Source: Arabidopsis thaliana (taxonomy: Eukaryota; Streptophyta; Magnoliopsida; Brassicales; Brassicaceae). Taken from it: a stretch of DNA of 64,000 nt. The DNA is taken from positions 7,123,151 to 7,187,150 of the forward strand of contig NC_003071.7 of the NCBI RefSeq assembly GCF_000001735.4, given 5' to 3'. The notes beneath the pieces were generated by a model. That model saw nothing but the letters and a program-made list of their open reading frames with translations. It was not told the origin of the DNA and did not search any database. The stretch's first letter is position 1. The number at the start of each line of letters is the position of its first letter. Shown in pieces: positions 29,956 through 42,179 of this stretch. The translations under genes were made by a program, and so were the position numbers.

Positions 29956-29959
29956 TTTT

Positions 29960-30640
29960 ACGACCCGACCCGACCCGAAACTCTCCACGATTAACGTTCA
30001 GAAGAAAGCTTTTTTAAAAATTTTGGTTAAAAACGGAAAAAAACAAATGAAGTTTCCAAATCTGTATTCAACAACAAAACTTTTCCCTGAAAGAAAATGA
30101 GAATGAGAATTTTCTCGAGAAAATAGAGGATTGAGAATTTTCTCGGGAAAGTTTCAGGGAAGAGAGACGTGAAAGAAGAGAGAGATGGTGAGAAATGCAT
30201 GAAGGAGGAAGGTTCGTTATATAGGGGAGAGTGGTGGCTGGTGGGAGAGAAGGTGAGATTCGGATGAGGTTGGATTTTGGGCTTGGGCCCTATTTTGTGA
30301 TTCTCTACCTTTTTAATATTTTACTTAAATAATAATAATTAGATATTAACCGCCTATATTTTTATTAAATAAAAAATAATTGAATATTTTTTAGAATGAT
30401 TTCTTGAAACATTTTAAAGTTTCAATTCTTTAAAATAAAAAATCCGAGTAAAATCAGATAACTATTTTAATTTTGGACGCCTGATAAATCAAGCTTCCTG
30501 CTCATTCGTAATTAGAATCATTTTGGTCCTTTTATAATATGGGTCTGAACCATTGTAACAGATAGATATTTGAATATTCAGTATATTTTGCTTCAGTTTA
30601 GGAAATCTTTGATGACTTGTCTTTAGATTCAATAAGCCTT
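29960..30640. other. ADC1 promoter and upstream spacer
   Basis: Contains the ADC1 transcription start region, with purine-rich GAGA-like stretches near 30160-30260 and 'tgggccc' at 30284-30290. No coding region seen. Confidence 0.4.
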
Positions 30641-30645
30641 TTAAT

Positions 30646-31585
30646 CTAGATATTAACTTGCAGTATACCGCAGGTAGGCTTATATTTTAGTTCAACTAAA
30701 AACTTTTATTGTAAAGATGATTTAAAAGTATATGATATTATTTTATTTGATTTTAAATGTATAGTAAACTGTGAGTTGTATATATTTTGTTGATATTATC
30801 TATATTGTTTAGTGTTTAAGATTATACACTTGTAGCTTGATTTTTAATTTAAGAGTTTCACCTGTAGTATACCATCTTGTATTAATATCGATCTAAACCC
30901 GTCAATTCTAGGATTTTTCAGCTTGTATTAAAAATTGAATCACATCTAATATGTTATTACTTATTGTAGTATATAAGATTATAAATTTTCAATATAATAT
31001 GTATAAAATTGAATATAAATATTTCAAATTATGACATGTTACTCAGTAGAAAGTTTTCTTAAATCTATTTTTCACCCGTTATAATATTTTTTCATGTATT
31101 GAACAATTTATATTCGTTTTTAAAAATTTAAATTATGGCATATGCGAAAAAACTCTAATTATTTTTCTATAATGATGATATTATTTTTCGGCAAAAATAG
31201 AATCATATAAAGATGAGAAGTGAACTATAGTAATTAAGAAAAAATTAATATTATAATTTAGATATCAAATCTAATTTGTTGATTTTAATTGGTTACTTTT
31301 TTGGGAATTAATAATGTATTTCGTTTTTCTAATTAAATTAAATTAATTAAAATTTAGATATCAAATCTTTTATGTTGATTTTGATTGGTTATTATTTTTG
31401 AAAATTAATAATGTATTTCGTTTTTTAATTAAATTTAATTAATTAAATTAGTATTTGACTTTTTAATCCTCAAAGAGATAAAATAATTTACTCTTTAAAA
31501 TTTTATTTCTAATGGCATACCTATGTAATTACTTACAAAAATTAAGGTTACATTTAAAATGTACTTCCCAAATAATATAATAGGA
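30646..31585 (-). mobile_element. Degenerate Helitron-like element
   Basis: On the minus strand it starts TCCTATTATATTATTTGGGAAGT next to a host A (31586), and ends near CTAG (30646-30649) after a decayed 'tataccgcagg' palindrome. Sequence inside and just beyond it recurs at 46130-46371. The 3' flank is not the expected T, so this boundary is less sure. Confidence 0.45.
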
Positions 31586-31589
31586 TAAC

Positions 31590-32350
31590 CTGTATTTGTT
31601 TTTTCTTTGACATTTTTTTCTTCGTTTGAAAAAAGAAATTTATGTTTGACCAAATAATGATTATTCATACTTCATAGCCACCGGAATCTTATTTCATGTT
31701 TTCAACTATTCAACCCAAATTCCTAATTGTGAACATATAAAACATTATGGATAACAAATATATATATCGCTAAAAATATTTTAAAAGGTGGATACTATAT
31801 TTATAACAAGCCATCAAACTAACAAATATTAATTTTCTTTTTTTCAGCTCTACTAAATTCCTAAATTAACATGTTTCATACATACATATATATATAATAT
31901 TAGTTTATATATAATTATTAATTATATTAAGATTTACAATATTGATTTGCATATGCTACTATAACATTAACTATGAGATTTACATATAAATGATTTTTTT
32001 TATTGAGATATCAATGTTTTTTTAGAATTTATTATAGAAGGTAGCCTGACTCATATAGATAAAGATCTCAAAAGATATTTGAGTCGTTTATTTTATTTTT
32101 ATGAAAGTAGTAAAAGTTTATATATGGAGGTTTGGAGAAAAAAAAACGAAGAAGTGCAAAATTGGCCTTTAGTCTTTAGATATGAAAAGGTGACATTAGT
32201 ATTTGTGGGTGCAAATTGAGGAGAAAAAAAAAAACCTTGAATATTAAGCATTTGATGATGGTTTGTTACTTTTGGATTTCATTGGTAATGAGTATTAAAC
32301 ATAACCAGTGGAAGTTCGATGCCACCTCAACAGAAATTTATAGGTGGTGT
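31590..32350. other. AT-rich intergenic sequence
   Basis: No gene or clear repeat recognised; very low GC throughout. Confidence 0.4.
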
Positions 32351-32360
32351 ATTAGAATTT

Positions 32361-33458
32361 GGAAAAAATGTCAATTAATCCTCCAATTTTCAAAAAATGG
32401 CCATTTTATACATCAACTTCGTATGCGGCCGTTTAAAACATGAACTAAACGTTGACTAATTTTTAAAACATGATCATTCGTTAACCAGGCCAAAACAGAC
32501 ATGCCGTTATCAGTCATTAACGGAACTTTTAACGTCCGTTATCATCCGTTAACGACTTTATTAGTCAAGTTTCAAATTGTGGCCATTTTAAATATCAACT
32601 TCATATGTGGCCATTTAAAACATGAACTAAACGTTGACTGCCAATTAAGACATGAAAAATTCATTGACCAGGCCAAAATAAACATGTTGTTATCATTCAT
32701 TAAAAGAACTTATAACATTCCTTATCACTTGTTAACGACTCTATTAGTATCCCTAAAACGATTTTGTTTTGAGAATAATCAAAAGAAAATCAGGATTGTT
32801 TTCTAAATGAAAATCCCAACTCTCCAAATCTATTTCTACAACCGCCCAAACAAGATGAACAATCTTATAATGGGTCTTTAATTTGCTTCCATGATTCCTT
32901 TTAAAATTTAAAACAAATATATAAACGAAAACACCTTTATTTGCTTCCAATTACTGGCACTGCGATTATCTCTATATCAAACTATGTTCTTGGGTTCTGC
33001 TTAAAACTTTTTGATATGGAGATTTCATATGGGATTTTTTTTATGTTCTTTCGATTATTCTCAAACGACGTCGTTTTGGACAGATTAACAGTCATTAACG
33101 GGTAATAACGGGTTTCTAGGTTCTACTGATAAAGACATGTCTATTTTGGCCTGGTCAATGAATTTTTCATGTCTTAAATGGCAGTCAACGTTTAGTTCAT
33201 GTTTTAAATGGCCACATATGAAGTTGATGTTTAAAATGGCCACAATTTGAAACTTGACTAATAAAGTTAACGGATGATAACGGACGTTAGAAGTTTCGTT
33301 AATGACTGATAACGGCATGTCTGTTTTGGCCTGCTCAACTAATGATCATGTTTTAAAAATTAGTCAACGTTTAGTTCATGTTTTAAACGGCCGCATATGA
33401 AGTTGATGTATAAAATGACCATTTTTTGAAAGTTGGAGGATTAAATGACATTTTTCCC
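32361..33458. mobile_element. Long-TIR foldback / Mutator-like non-autonomous element
   Basis: The ends are inverted: 'ggaaaaaatgtca' at 32361 and the complement of 'tgacatttttccc' at 33446-33458. Inverted similarity runs about 430 bp inward on each side (32361-32790 against 33040-33458), leaving about a 250-bp centre. A perfect 10-bp target duplication, attagaattt, lies at 32351-32360 and 33459-33468. Long TIRs with a 9-11 bp duplication point to the Mutator superfamily. Each arm also carries an internal duplicated unit of about 190 bp (for example 'aaacatgaactaaacgttgac' near 32438 and 32619). No transposase frame exists. Confidence 0.75.
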
Positions 33459-33469
33459 ATTAGAATTTA

Positions 33470-34080
33470 GAATTAGTATGACACATGCAAAGTTTACCGA
33501 TTATTTACCGGTTTTCATTTTGAACCAAATTCTGGTGAATCATGGTGACCAAAATTGTATGAATATGTTCTATATATATCTTAGAAGACTGATTATGATT
33601 GGGTCTTGGAAGATATATACACCAATACGGTTGCTAGGAAATAACTTATCTTGTGTATTGCAACGTAAATGATCAACTTGTGATAATGAATTGAATGGAG
33701 TTATGATAAGGTTCCTCTGAAAAACAATATGGTAAACTGAAGTAGAAATAACAAATGCATACGAACTCTTAGATCAAAGGATAGAAGAACTAAGACCATC
33801 TCTATCAACGGTTTCTCATTGAAAAACTGTCCAATATAAAAAATAAAATATAATAAAAAAATATGAAAGAGAGTGGAGAGAATCTCTCAAGCGAAAAACT
33901 CTGAAAAACCCATAAAAATACGTGTATATCAACTATTAGGTAAATTTTATTTTATAATTAAAAATTTAGTTATAAAACTAATATTTATTAAAATATTAGT
34001 TTTTTCTTTGAAAAACTCAAAGGATATCTCGATGAAATCCGAAAAGATAATGACTAACACAATTACATAAGCATAAACTG
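33470..34080. other. Intergenic sequence with a possible MITE start
   Basis: No gene. 'aagaccatctctatcaacgg' at 33791-33810 resembles MITE termini common in Brassicaceae, but I cannot find its partner end. Confidence 0.3.
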
Positions 34081-34082
34081 TT

Positions 34083-35180
34083 TTATTCTTGAAAACTCGT
34101 AGACCGCAACATACTCTGAAAAAATTAAAAGATGAACAGTATGACAACATGAAAAACATACGTAAACGCTGATCAAGTTTTTTAATTCCTTAGTGGAGGT
34201 AACTAGCTATGCCTTCAAAGTTTGCAGTCAGCCGTACATTGTGATCTGCTATTGTAGCACCTATTCCTAGGGTTGGCCCCGATACAACAAGCACAAGTGA
34301 GTTTTTTGTCTTTATTGTTGCAATTCACTGGCATGCAAACTGGTTTCATTGCCTTGTTCGATTCAACACTTTTTCCATTTTCACCTATACAAAAAGAAGT
34401 AACACAATCATTTGGAAAAATACAGATTATGAAAATATGATTATGTGACTGTAGAGGTGATGATGATTAAAAGTAAAATAAAATATATATGCATACATTC
34501 ATGAAGAGGAAAGAAAGAAATCAGGATGATACAAAGGATTAAAAACCGTGATGAAGACATTGTTGTGATATTTTTTACGAAGCAAATACGTTTTGTTTTC
34601 TTGATGGTTAAAATTTCTATATCAAGTAAGGCTTTATATATCTTGAAATATATAATTAGTGGTTTTTGTTATATGGTGATCCATAAAAAAAGGTAGATTT
34701 TGTTTGACTAGTTTTAATTTGTTTTCTTTACTATTACGTGCTAATAGTATGGTTAACGTTTCCTTACTTACTTTTGAAACTAGATTTTAATATATAGCAT
34801 ACCGTGGGATGATTTGTATATATAAAAGTTTGTAAATTGTATATGTTTATAAAATATTTATGTTTTACAGTTATAATTTTTATTAAATAATGGTATACCA
34901 CAAGTTACGGACAATTGTTAATAAATTGAGGATTTAACCGGTATTAAAACGATATGTTAATATTGTTTTAAATTTTATAAATATTGATTTAAACCCGTCC
35001 GCCACATAATCCCCTTCCGATATAACATGTTCCGTAACTTCTTAATCTGTCCCATGATTTCTTTTTTTTAAAATAGTGATTTTTAAATTTAAATTATCAT
35101 TTATCATAGATTAAAGTTTGTAAATTGTATCATTCTCTGAGATATTTATATTGTATGGTTTACAATTGTTATTATAAGTA
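34083..35180. repeat. Segmental duplication, copy A
   Basis: This stretch aligns directly with 42690-44274: shared upstream sequence ('tcttgaaaactcgt.gaccgcaacat'), the cysteine-rich peptide gene, its promoter, and the 3' part of a Helitron. The two copies are in the same orientation about 8.7 kb apart. Confidence 0.8.
34215..34560 (-). CDS. Small secreted cysteine-rich peptide (ECA1-related / defensin-like), copy A
   Basis: Two exons, 34560-34497 and 34384-34215, joined by a GT-AG intron in the usual place after the signal peptide. They encode 77 residues, too short for a default gene call. Residues 1-20 (MSSSRFLILCIILISFFPLH) form a signal peptide. The mature part has nine cysteines in the order C, C-x4-NC, CACC, CY, C, CKL, close to ECA1 gametogenesis-related peptides. 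Such peptides are secreted in reproductive tissues; ECA1-type EC1 proteins trigger sperm activation, but the role of this member is unknown. A paralogue lies at 42957-43290 within the duplicated block. The frame is intact. Confidence 0.8.
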
Positions 35181-35811
35181 ACATTATACCACATAACATT
35201 TTTTGGTTTTATACAATCTTTTTTAAATCAGACTTATTTGATATATCTAATATTGAAGGTGTAAAAATTTTTTTTAAGGATTTAAGCCGTATTGAAGCAA
35301 GAAATTAATGATATTTTAATTGTTATTAATGTTGATTCAAAAATCTGTCCCGTCAAATCTTTCTTTTATTAATGTTGATATTTTTATGATATGATTTTGA
35401 ATCATTGTCTATAATATTTTAAACGATCTAGAGGACGTTAACCCACCTATTTTCGTCAATTGGGTAATGTCCGTTTTTAAAATTTCGAATCACAAAATAT
35501 GTAGAAGAAAAAAGCTTGAGATTTTTTAAAAAACTTAATATATTATACGATGATTTAAAATAGTTAAAAAATTAAACAAAGATTATCGGAGATTCATAAT
35601 TTTAAATCTTAACCAAATCTTCTAAATATCTAATTGTTAATTATCGAAATATCCGTTGTAAGAGTTTTAAAAACGGGTTTAGGTACGAGTTTTATTTGAA
35701 CCGAACCCAACAAAGTTATAAAGAACAAAATTACTAAATAGGCGGGTACCAAATAGACCCGAATGTATTTTGCCCCGTCCGCACAAAATCCTTGCAAAAA
35801 TACTATATAGA
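34780..35811 (-). mobile_element. Non-autonomous Helitron upstream of peptide gene A
   Basis: The minus-strand 5' end is TCTATATAGTATTTTTGCAAG after a host A (35812). The 3' end is ...TTAAAATCTAG beside a host T (34779), preceded by a decayed tataccg palindrome. No helicase frame. It lies about 220 bp upstream of the peptide gene start and may supply part of the promoter. Confidence 0.65.
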
Positions 35812-35814
35812 TTG

Positions 35815-36850
35815 AAGATTGTATGTTGAAACATTTTTTCTTTGATATACGACACTCTTTGTCTTCATTGTTTTTAAGTAGAAAAGTGAAACCATTTCAT
35901 ACACGTTTCCTCTAACCATGGCTTTAACGTTTGTTAGATACTTGAAACGGTTTCTTCTTTCCAAAAGTGTTGTGGGGTTCCTTTGATTCGGATTCATTAT
36001 GGGGTAAGAGAGATAAGAAGGTATCAGATTCCCATAATTGGAGGATACTCATCATGTTGTTGAAGTGGTAATCTAGGACTACTTCAAGTCCTCCCTCCAT
36101 TTTGAATTGGAGTGGAACTGCCTTTACCCTAACTTGGATCCGACTAAGCTGCCTTCCAAGCTAAGTGCTTAAGAAAGAAATGAATTGACTAAGATCTTCT
36201 GTTGTTTCAGGCAAGCAACTCTCCCAATCAAGGTTAGAACATAGTTAGATATGAGATTCGATTAACTAAACGCCAGCGATGAATTACTTGTACAACACAA
36301 TACACGAGTTACAATCGATAGCAAATCTCACCAAACAGACGAAAACAAGAAAGGATTCCATTCCAAGACGAAGAAGATTCGATGCGATGCTATAAAAACA
36401 AGAACGATTAGATTCCATAAGAAGATCTAGCTGCAGTAAAGGATTTCGGAGATAATTGGCTTAGGAGGAACCCTAGGAACGATTAATATTTTCATTACTT
36501 TGCTTAACACCCTCCGAAAATATAATGTTTTGTTCAGTAGAAAAGCTAGCATTAATCTCATAACATTCAAAGATGGTATCAGAAGCAAACTTCTTTACAA
36601 ACAAAATATTATCAAGTTCATCAAGACAGATGCAGACAATACAAGAATACAAAACAAATGCCAAGCTCTTTTTTTTATTACCGTACCAACCAAATAACAT
36701 CCTACACTCAAGTAACCACCAACCAAGGAAAGCGAGGTGGCAACATCTGCTTCCCAAACCAAGAATCCACAAAATATCGGCTCCCGATACTACATACCGC
36801 ACTTATAAGTTGATCGATAAGGAAGTACCTGGAAATTTTAACATTTGTTT
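35815..36850. other. Spacer between Helitron and V-ATPase gene
   Basis: No convincing coding region. Part next to 36857 should hold the V-ATPase 3' UTR. The frame at 36473-36802 (109 codons, minus) overlaps this and shows no family. Confidence 0.4.
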
Positions 36851-36856
36851 GTGCTC

Positions 36857-37661
36857 TCATTCTGCTCTGGACTGACCAGCTCGAGAAGATAAAATGATGC
36901 CTACAATTAGGCCGTATAGAGCGAGCGCTTCCGCAAAGATAAGGATAAGAATCATCCCAACAAATAGCTTAGGCTGCTGAGCATTTGCCCTGAGAGAATC
37001 GCAAAACCAAAAACAAGTCAAGATACAGATGACGTTAACGTTTTCCATTCAAACATTCTCTGTGAGGAACAAACCTAACACCCGCATCACCAACAATTCC
37101 AATAGCCATACCAGCTGAGAGTCCAGCAAGACCACAAGCAAGACCAGACGAAAGGTGAGCGTATCCGTCAAATAGGTAGTAAGACTTAGCCTTAGGATTG
37201 ATGCCGGTACTAATGATAACAGCAATAATAAGTCCATAAATACCCAAAACACCAGCCATAACCACAGGGACAATAGACTTCATAACCAACTCAGGTCTCA
37301 TCACTCCCATTGAAGCCACACCAACACCACTCTTTGCTGTTCCATAAGCAGCTCCCATACCTAAAACCAAAATCCAGTAACAACATCTCATTTTACGCCC
37401 GACCCAATCACAATCACAAATCAATACCTAAAATCCAGATTCTGATCTAAGAACACTAATACATCGATCAATTAGTAGGCCAACGATTCTCATAAAAAGT
37501 CTCTAGAAGCAATCATCTGGATCAGATCAAAGGGAATGATACGAATTGGAAGAGAATCGAGTGAGAGGAGAAGGAAATGGCGTACAGGAGAAGACGAGAG
37601 CGGCGGCGGCGCCAAGGAAGCCGAAGAACGGAGCAGTTTCATCGCCGCTGAACGTAGACAT
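36857..37661 (-). CDS. VHA-c5: V-type proton ATPase 16-kDa proteolipid subunit c
   Basis: Forms the proton-carrying membrane rotor ring of the V-ATPase Vo sector in vacuole and endomembranes. I reconstruct three exons: 37661-37586, 37360-37075 and 36989-36857, in phase, giving 164 residues, the family's exact length. The protein begins [20 protein letters not shown]. Four transmembrane helices are visible. The essential glutamate in helix 4 is present in [17 protein letters not shown], and the paired helix-2 segment reads [13 protein letters not shown]. Arabidopsis has five nearly identical c-subunit genes. I believe this is AVA-P5 / VHA-c5 from its location; the protein alone cannot tell them apart. 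Confidence 0.95.
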
Positions 37662-37801
37662 CTTCTCGGATCTCAAAGTTTTGGATCGGATCGTTTGAAT
37701 CTGGAGGGAGAGAGAGAGAATTGGATTTTGTTTTCAGATGAGTGGAAGAGAACGACGTAGTCTGTTTGTATAATAGAGTTGTTGTTGAACACGTTGTAAT
37801 T

Positions 37802-37910
37802 TTGGGCCGGGTCGAAATTAAAGCCCATTTATCTTTTTCCATAAACGGGTCTACATGGGCTATTTTTTAACAACAGACCCATATAACTAAATGGGCTATT
37901 AAATCCATAT
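37802..37910. promoter_or_regulatory. Cluster of site II (TGGGCY) motifs upstream of the V-ATPase gene
   Basis: TGGGCC near 37803, AGCCCA near 37823, and TGGGCT near 37856 and 37893 lie 140-240 bp upstream of the start codon. TCP-bound site II motifs are typical of constitutively active growth genes. Confidence 0.45.
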
Positions 37911-38027
37911 AAACATCACTAATTGGGACCAAATAGAAATAGTATTTGGCAAATCTGTATATGGATTCAATATAATTTGTTTAGTCGCATGTAACAAGTT
38001 GTTGTGACAACGTGAAGAATTGAGAAG

Positions 38028-38376
38028 TACTCATGCAATCATTTTTTCTTTTTTTTTGATAAACCCTACCGGCTAATCTGGTCAGCCTCGGCAGAAACGC
38101 ACCGAAATATTTTAGAGTGGACTTCTCACCGAAGGACTACCATACTGTCTGTTCTGAATTTGAAATGTTTTCCGACTAATGAAAGGGGATAGTCAGACCG
38201 GCTGCATTTCTAACTACCAGGTAAACCAATTGACCCAAGGCCTAACTGAGAGACTTCTCAAAACAAATATGATTTTTGTTTTCAGGGAGGATCGAACTCG
38301 GATCTACAAGTTTCACTATTCCCTAAATCTTCTCCTACCACTAGACCATAGATGTTTGGGCTACTCATGCAATCAT
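38028..38376 (-). mobile_element. tRNA-derived SINE with perfect 15-bp target duplication
   Basis: The element (38043-38361, 319 bp) lies on the minus strand. Its head carries an A box (tggtctagtggtagg) and, about 45 bp on, a B box (gagttcgatcc) of a Pol III promoter. It ends in an A-rich tail, seen as T-rich at 38043-38058. Flanking copies of tactcatgcaatcat at 38028-38042 and 38362-38376 are identical, implying a fairly recent insertion. Probably one of the Arabidopsis RathE/AtSB families. Confidence 0.8.
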
Positions 38377-38437
38377 AAGACATAGAAATGAAAGGTTTTA
38401 TTTCTTTTTATGTCCCGTTTACAAGTCTCTGGGTAAA

Positions 38438-39475
38438 TCACTTGAATAAATTCACAACCCAATTGATTAAAGTAACAATCAAAAAGAAACAAAAGTTCAC
38501 TCCAAACAAGACTGCAAAACAAATAATGATAAAATAAATCTCTGCTTTGCTATGAATGCAACCACCAGCTCCTAGCCGTTGTTTCCATTCGACTCCACAC
38601 ATATAGCAAAAGGAATACCCACATCTATATATATCCATCAACCATGAAATTACAACATTAGGCGTAAACATAATCAACATTCCACGACGATAAATTAAAA
38701 TTAATGTATAGTAGCTAGAGTCTAGAGAATGTGATTAGAGATGATACCTGCAGCTTACGTACTTTCCACGTTTAATTTTTGTCACATGTTAGAGCTTTCT
38801 CTTCGATACTTATGCTGATTTCTGAAACTAGTGTTTCTAGTGCAAGTTCATAAGCTAACTTATTAGTTTGATTTCCAGTCACCAGAAGAGGTGTGCTTGA
38901 TGTCAATTGTTGTCTTATGCGTTGCACATCATACATTATCATTGCAATGCTATCTTTATCAGGCACTGATCTCCACATAACCTAAAAAGATGATAAGGAC
39001 AAAACCTACTCAATTAGGAGATTTTTCTCGTCATCATAAATTTTTGTTTTGGTTAAAATGTTAAATTTATTTTAAAAAACAAGTTTGGCATGCAAAACTA
39101 ATCAAAACCTAAAGAAATGTGTAAATATTTCAAGAACAATTTACCAGTTCAAAAATCTGAAAATGATCGCAGTAGATTGAGATATGAGTGATCCCCAAAC
39201 TCACGGCTTCAGTTAGTCCTAGCTTCAATGCCATAAGTTCAGCCTCCAAAACTGTAATTGCGGAGTCATGAAGTGAACTTTTCACTTGAAACAAGAGATT
39301 GTCCTCTTGGCCGCAAATTGCAACACCAAATCCTGCCACAAACCCTCTTGTTTCCTCCCTTATCAAACCCTTGAAGTAAAGTCTATATAAATCAGAACTG
39401 GTGACGGTTTTTGGCCATCTTGAGTTCCCATATCCTCCAAGTATCTTTAAGGTTGTTTTCCTTAGGTTATATGAC
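38438..39475 (-). pseudogene. Truncated RBR (RING-IBR-RING) gene with RNase H-like domain
   Basis: Plant RBR proteins of this group begin with YRLYFKGL and an RNase H-like domain, then RING1-IBR-RING2. Here the first exon (to 39143) reads YRLYFKGLIREE, then GFGVAICG, EAELMALKLGL and YCDHFQIFEL. A GT donor leads to an exon at about 38985 reading VMWRSVPDKDSIAMIM and KLAYELALETLVSEI, where RING1 should start; it reaches a stop after ALTCDKN. The only RING2 trace is CGYSFCYMCGVEWKQ near 38590, followed by a hydrophobic stretch. RING1, the IBR and the catalytic RING2 core are missing, so no ligase activity is expected. A short protein keeping the RNase H-like half is possible. Confidence 0.65.
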
Positions 39476-39479
39476 TCTT

Positions 39480-40120
39480 AATACACTTGTGAGAATAAGT
39501 TTGTTCTTGTTTGGTTTTGAATTAGTCTTTTGAAAATAAATCTCCTAGATTGTAGGAGTAACTTGTTGCTCTATTATTTAGATTATGTTTTAGTTTCCTT
39601 AGTTATCTACTAAGTTTGTTGGAGAAGACTTGCTCTTCACCGATTAGTTATTTAAGTCTATTATGCTAGTTATGCTTAGTAAAGTGTATCGATGAAAAAA
39701 AAGAAGCCAAGATTGATTTCATAAGAAGCAAGGTAAGATAATTTTCGGAAGTCTTGGATTTAGTAATGGTACGTAGTTAGTTTACTAAAACCAACATTTT
39801 TCATTCCAAATCGTAGTCAAATAGTTATATTAACAACATTTCGGGAATACAAGGAAAATTGAACCCAAAAAAAACAAAAAAACTTAGGAGGTATTATCAA
39901 CTGGCCAAGTAAACGAGTCGAACTCATGCCACTGTAAAAGACAGCTAAATGCCAAAGTCACACTCTTTGTTTGTGTAAAATACATTCTTGAAACGAAAAA
40001 AGCACCAGTATAAAGAAGATGAGAACTGAGAAGCATAGCTAAATTAAAACATAACAAAGCACCACAAATCTTCGATGTTCAGAATTCAGCATTTACAGAA
40101 GACAACCATTGTATCTCTTA
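39480..40120. other. Intergenic region left of the polyprenol reductase gene
   Basis: No supported gene; includes the likely 3' UTR of the neighbouring gene near 40060-40125. Confidence 0.4.
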
Positions 40121-40125
40121 ACCAT

Positions 40126-41914
40126 TTAGTAGACATAAGGGAAAATGGCATGCCGATTAGCCGGATAATTCTCAAACTTCCGGAGATACCAACGGTGCGT
40201 TTCTCCAGCCGCGTATGTCAGATTAGCAGCCTACAAAAGAAAAACAAACACCCAAAAAGAAAAAACATAAGTACTATTTCTCAGAATCCAGAAAAAAGAA
40301 GCATTTCATTAGTGGATCTTGCAAATGAGAGAGTGAACCATACCACAAAACCAAAGAGTAACCAGATGGTTATATCTGTTCCTCCACTCGCAATCAGTAA
40401 ACCCGCATACAAAACCTAAATTTCACAGCATCATATCATTAAAGAAGAGTTAAGAAAAATAGAAGAACGTTAAGATATCTACTAAGGAGGGTTTATTACA
40501 ATTTCTGCCAAGAAATGTGGAGAAGACACCATCCCAAACCAATCTCCATACGGAATAATGTACTCTTTCGCTTGGCTCGGATTTTCCCGGAGCGATCCCT
40601 GCAATAACGTTTTGTATTCCACATGATCAAAAGACAGAAACAACGAGCAAAAACTATTTGTTAAACTTACAAGAATGGCGTGACAGCGGCGCTGATGTAT
40701 CCATCCCCAAAGAAAAATGGCTCCACCAATCCACTGGAGTGATCCAAGCTTCATCAAAGGACTTATAGATGATAACAAGTTAAATTCAGGTGCTGAAGTA
40801 TGGCTTTTCCCATTAGCAATGAACTCAGCCACTTGATTTCCTACGAATCCTGCTACCTCTGGAGCTATATTGGAGCAGAGTGACAAAGGAGCTGTTACAT
40901 AGAAACTATAAAAACACAAATTAACGACAAACAAAAAGACAATCAAACTATGATAATATAAGGAGTTTCTTAAGGGACTTACAACAATCCTGCGAAATAA
41001 CCGAGAATGTGCATCCGAGCAGAAGGGCTATATTTGAAAACATAGAATGACTCTATAAGCCGTCTCAAGACATGGATCTCCATCAGAAGAAGTAGAAACA
41101 CCGCTCGCCACACTTTAAACCGATGCTCGACAGGAGTCATATTAGATTTATGAACGGAGAAAACATCTGAACCTCCGGCTAAACGGCTTGCAATGTCGGA
41201 TAACTGGAACTCCTCAGAAGATAAAGGCGCCATTTTGCAAGCATACATCCAAGTTGCAGCAAGCAGGAGAGTTGTCCACACCACTCCAATAACATAAAAG
41301 TGTGCAAAGCATTTCTGAGGAATTGTAAACTTCTGCATATAGAGAGAATTACACATCTGAGAAAACAAGTGTAACACTGAAACCGGAGATTCAAACTAAA
41401 AGTGGTATGCTTTCTCGTTTTCAATCTGGATTAACAACAGAACGATGATATAAAACACGATTCAAGAGTCAAGAAATTAGCAAAAAAGCTGGAAAAACAT
41501 CTGATTATATGAACAAATACAAACCCTTTTTCCACTTCAACCAGATGGGCAAATTCACAGACTTTACAATCTCAAATCAAAAACAGAACATTTCTGAAAT
41601 TGAAACCAGAGATTCAAACTAAAACTGACATCAACTAATTGATCATTATAAGAACAAAGTTCAAACCTTTTTCACATCAACCAGATATCCAAACTTAAAA
41701 GTTGACAGAAATTAGGCAAAAGTTACAAACTTTAGAAGAATACCTGAGAAGAAGGGTGAAGAATCTTGCCTCTACCAGCGAAACTCAAAACGAGTTCACG
41801 AAAAGAGTTGAGCTTTGAAGTGGGTATCGAAGCAATCACCAAAGGAAGTATAGAGACGATCCAAACAGTGATCCAAGCGCCTCTAACCAACCACACAATC
41901 TCCAATTCCACCAT
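40126..41914 (-). CDS. PPRD2: Polyprenol reductase (steroid 5-alpha-reductase family)
   Basis: Reduces polyprenol to dolichol in the endoplasmic reticulum, supplying the lipid carrier for N-glycosylation. Six exons are in phase: 41914-41744, 41332-40983, 40905-40671, 40598-40500, 40415-40344 and 40230-40126, giving 343 residues. Several hydrophobic helices are present (for example LVIASIP near the start, then [14 protein letters not shown]). The reductase signature is typical of the family: [49 protein letters not shown], and the C-terminal [17 protein letters not shown] ending in Tyr. The last motif binds NADPH in SRD5A proteins. The two Arabidopsis paralogues are PPRD1 and PPRD2; I assign PPRD2 from chromosomal recall. 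Confidence 0.93.
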
Positions 41915-42179
41915 ACTTTTTTGTTTAGTGTTTCTTCTTCTCTGAAATCACGTTTAATCAATTTGAATAAGAGAACCCAAATCGGAGAAGAAACGTATAA
42001 CGAGTTGCCGGAAACAGACGCAAGCAAAATCAGATATGCAAATTTGAAGAAACTTTGATTGAGTAAGCGACGGAGAAGTAAAGAATTCTTACTATTTTCT
42101 TCAATTCTCGTGCGAGGGAAAAACCAGTTGTGAAGTCAAGTGTTGTTGTTTTGAGTCATGCTTGTGATTTGTGATAATC

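Noticed and set aside
32501-33318. Two opposite frames with nearly the same protein (starting MPLSVIN)
   Set aside because: Both come from the inverted arms of the foldback element; not a gene pair.
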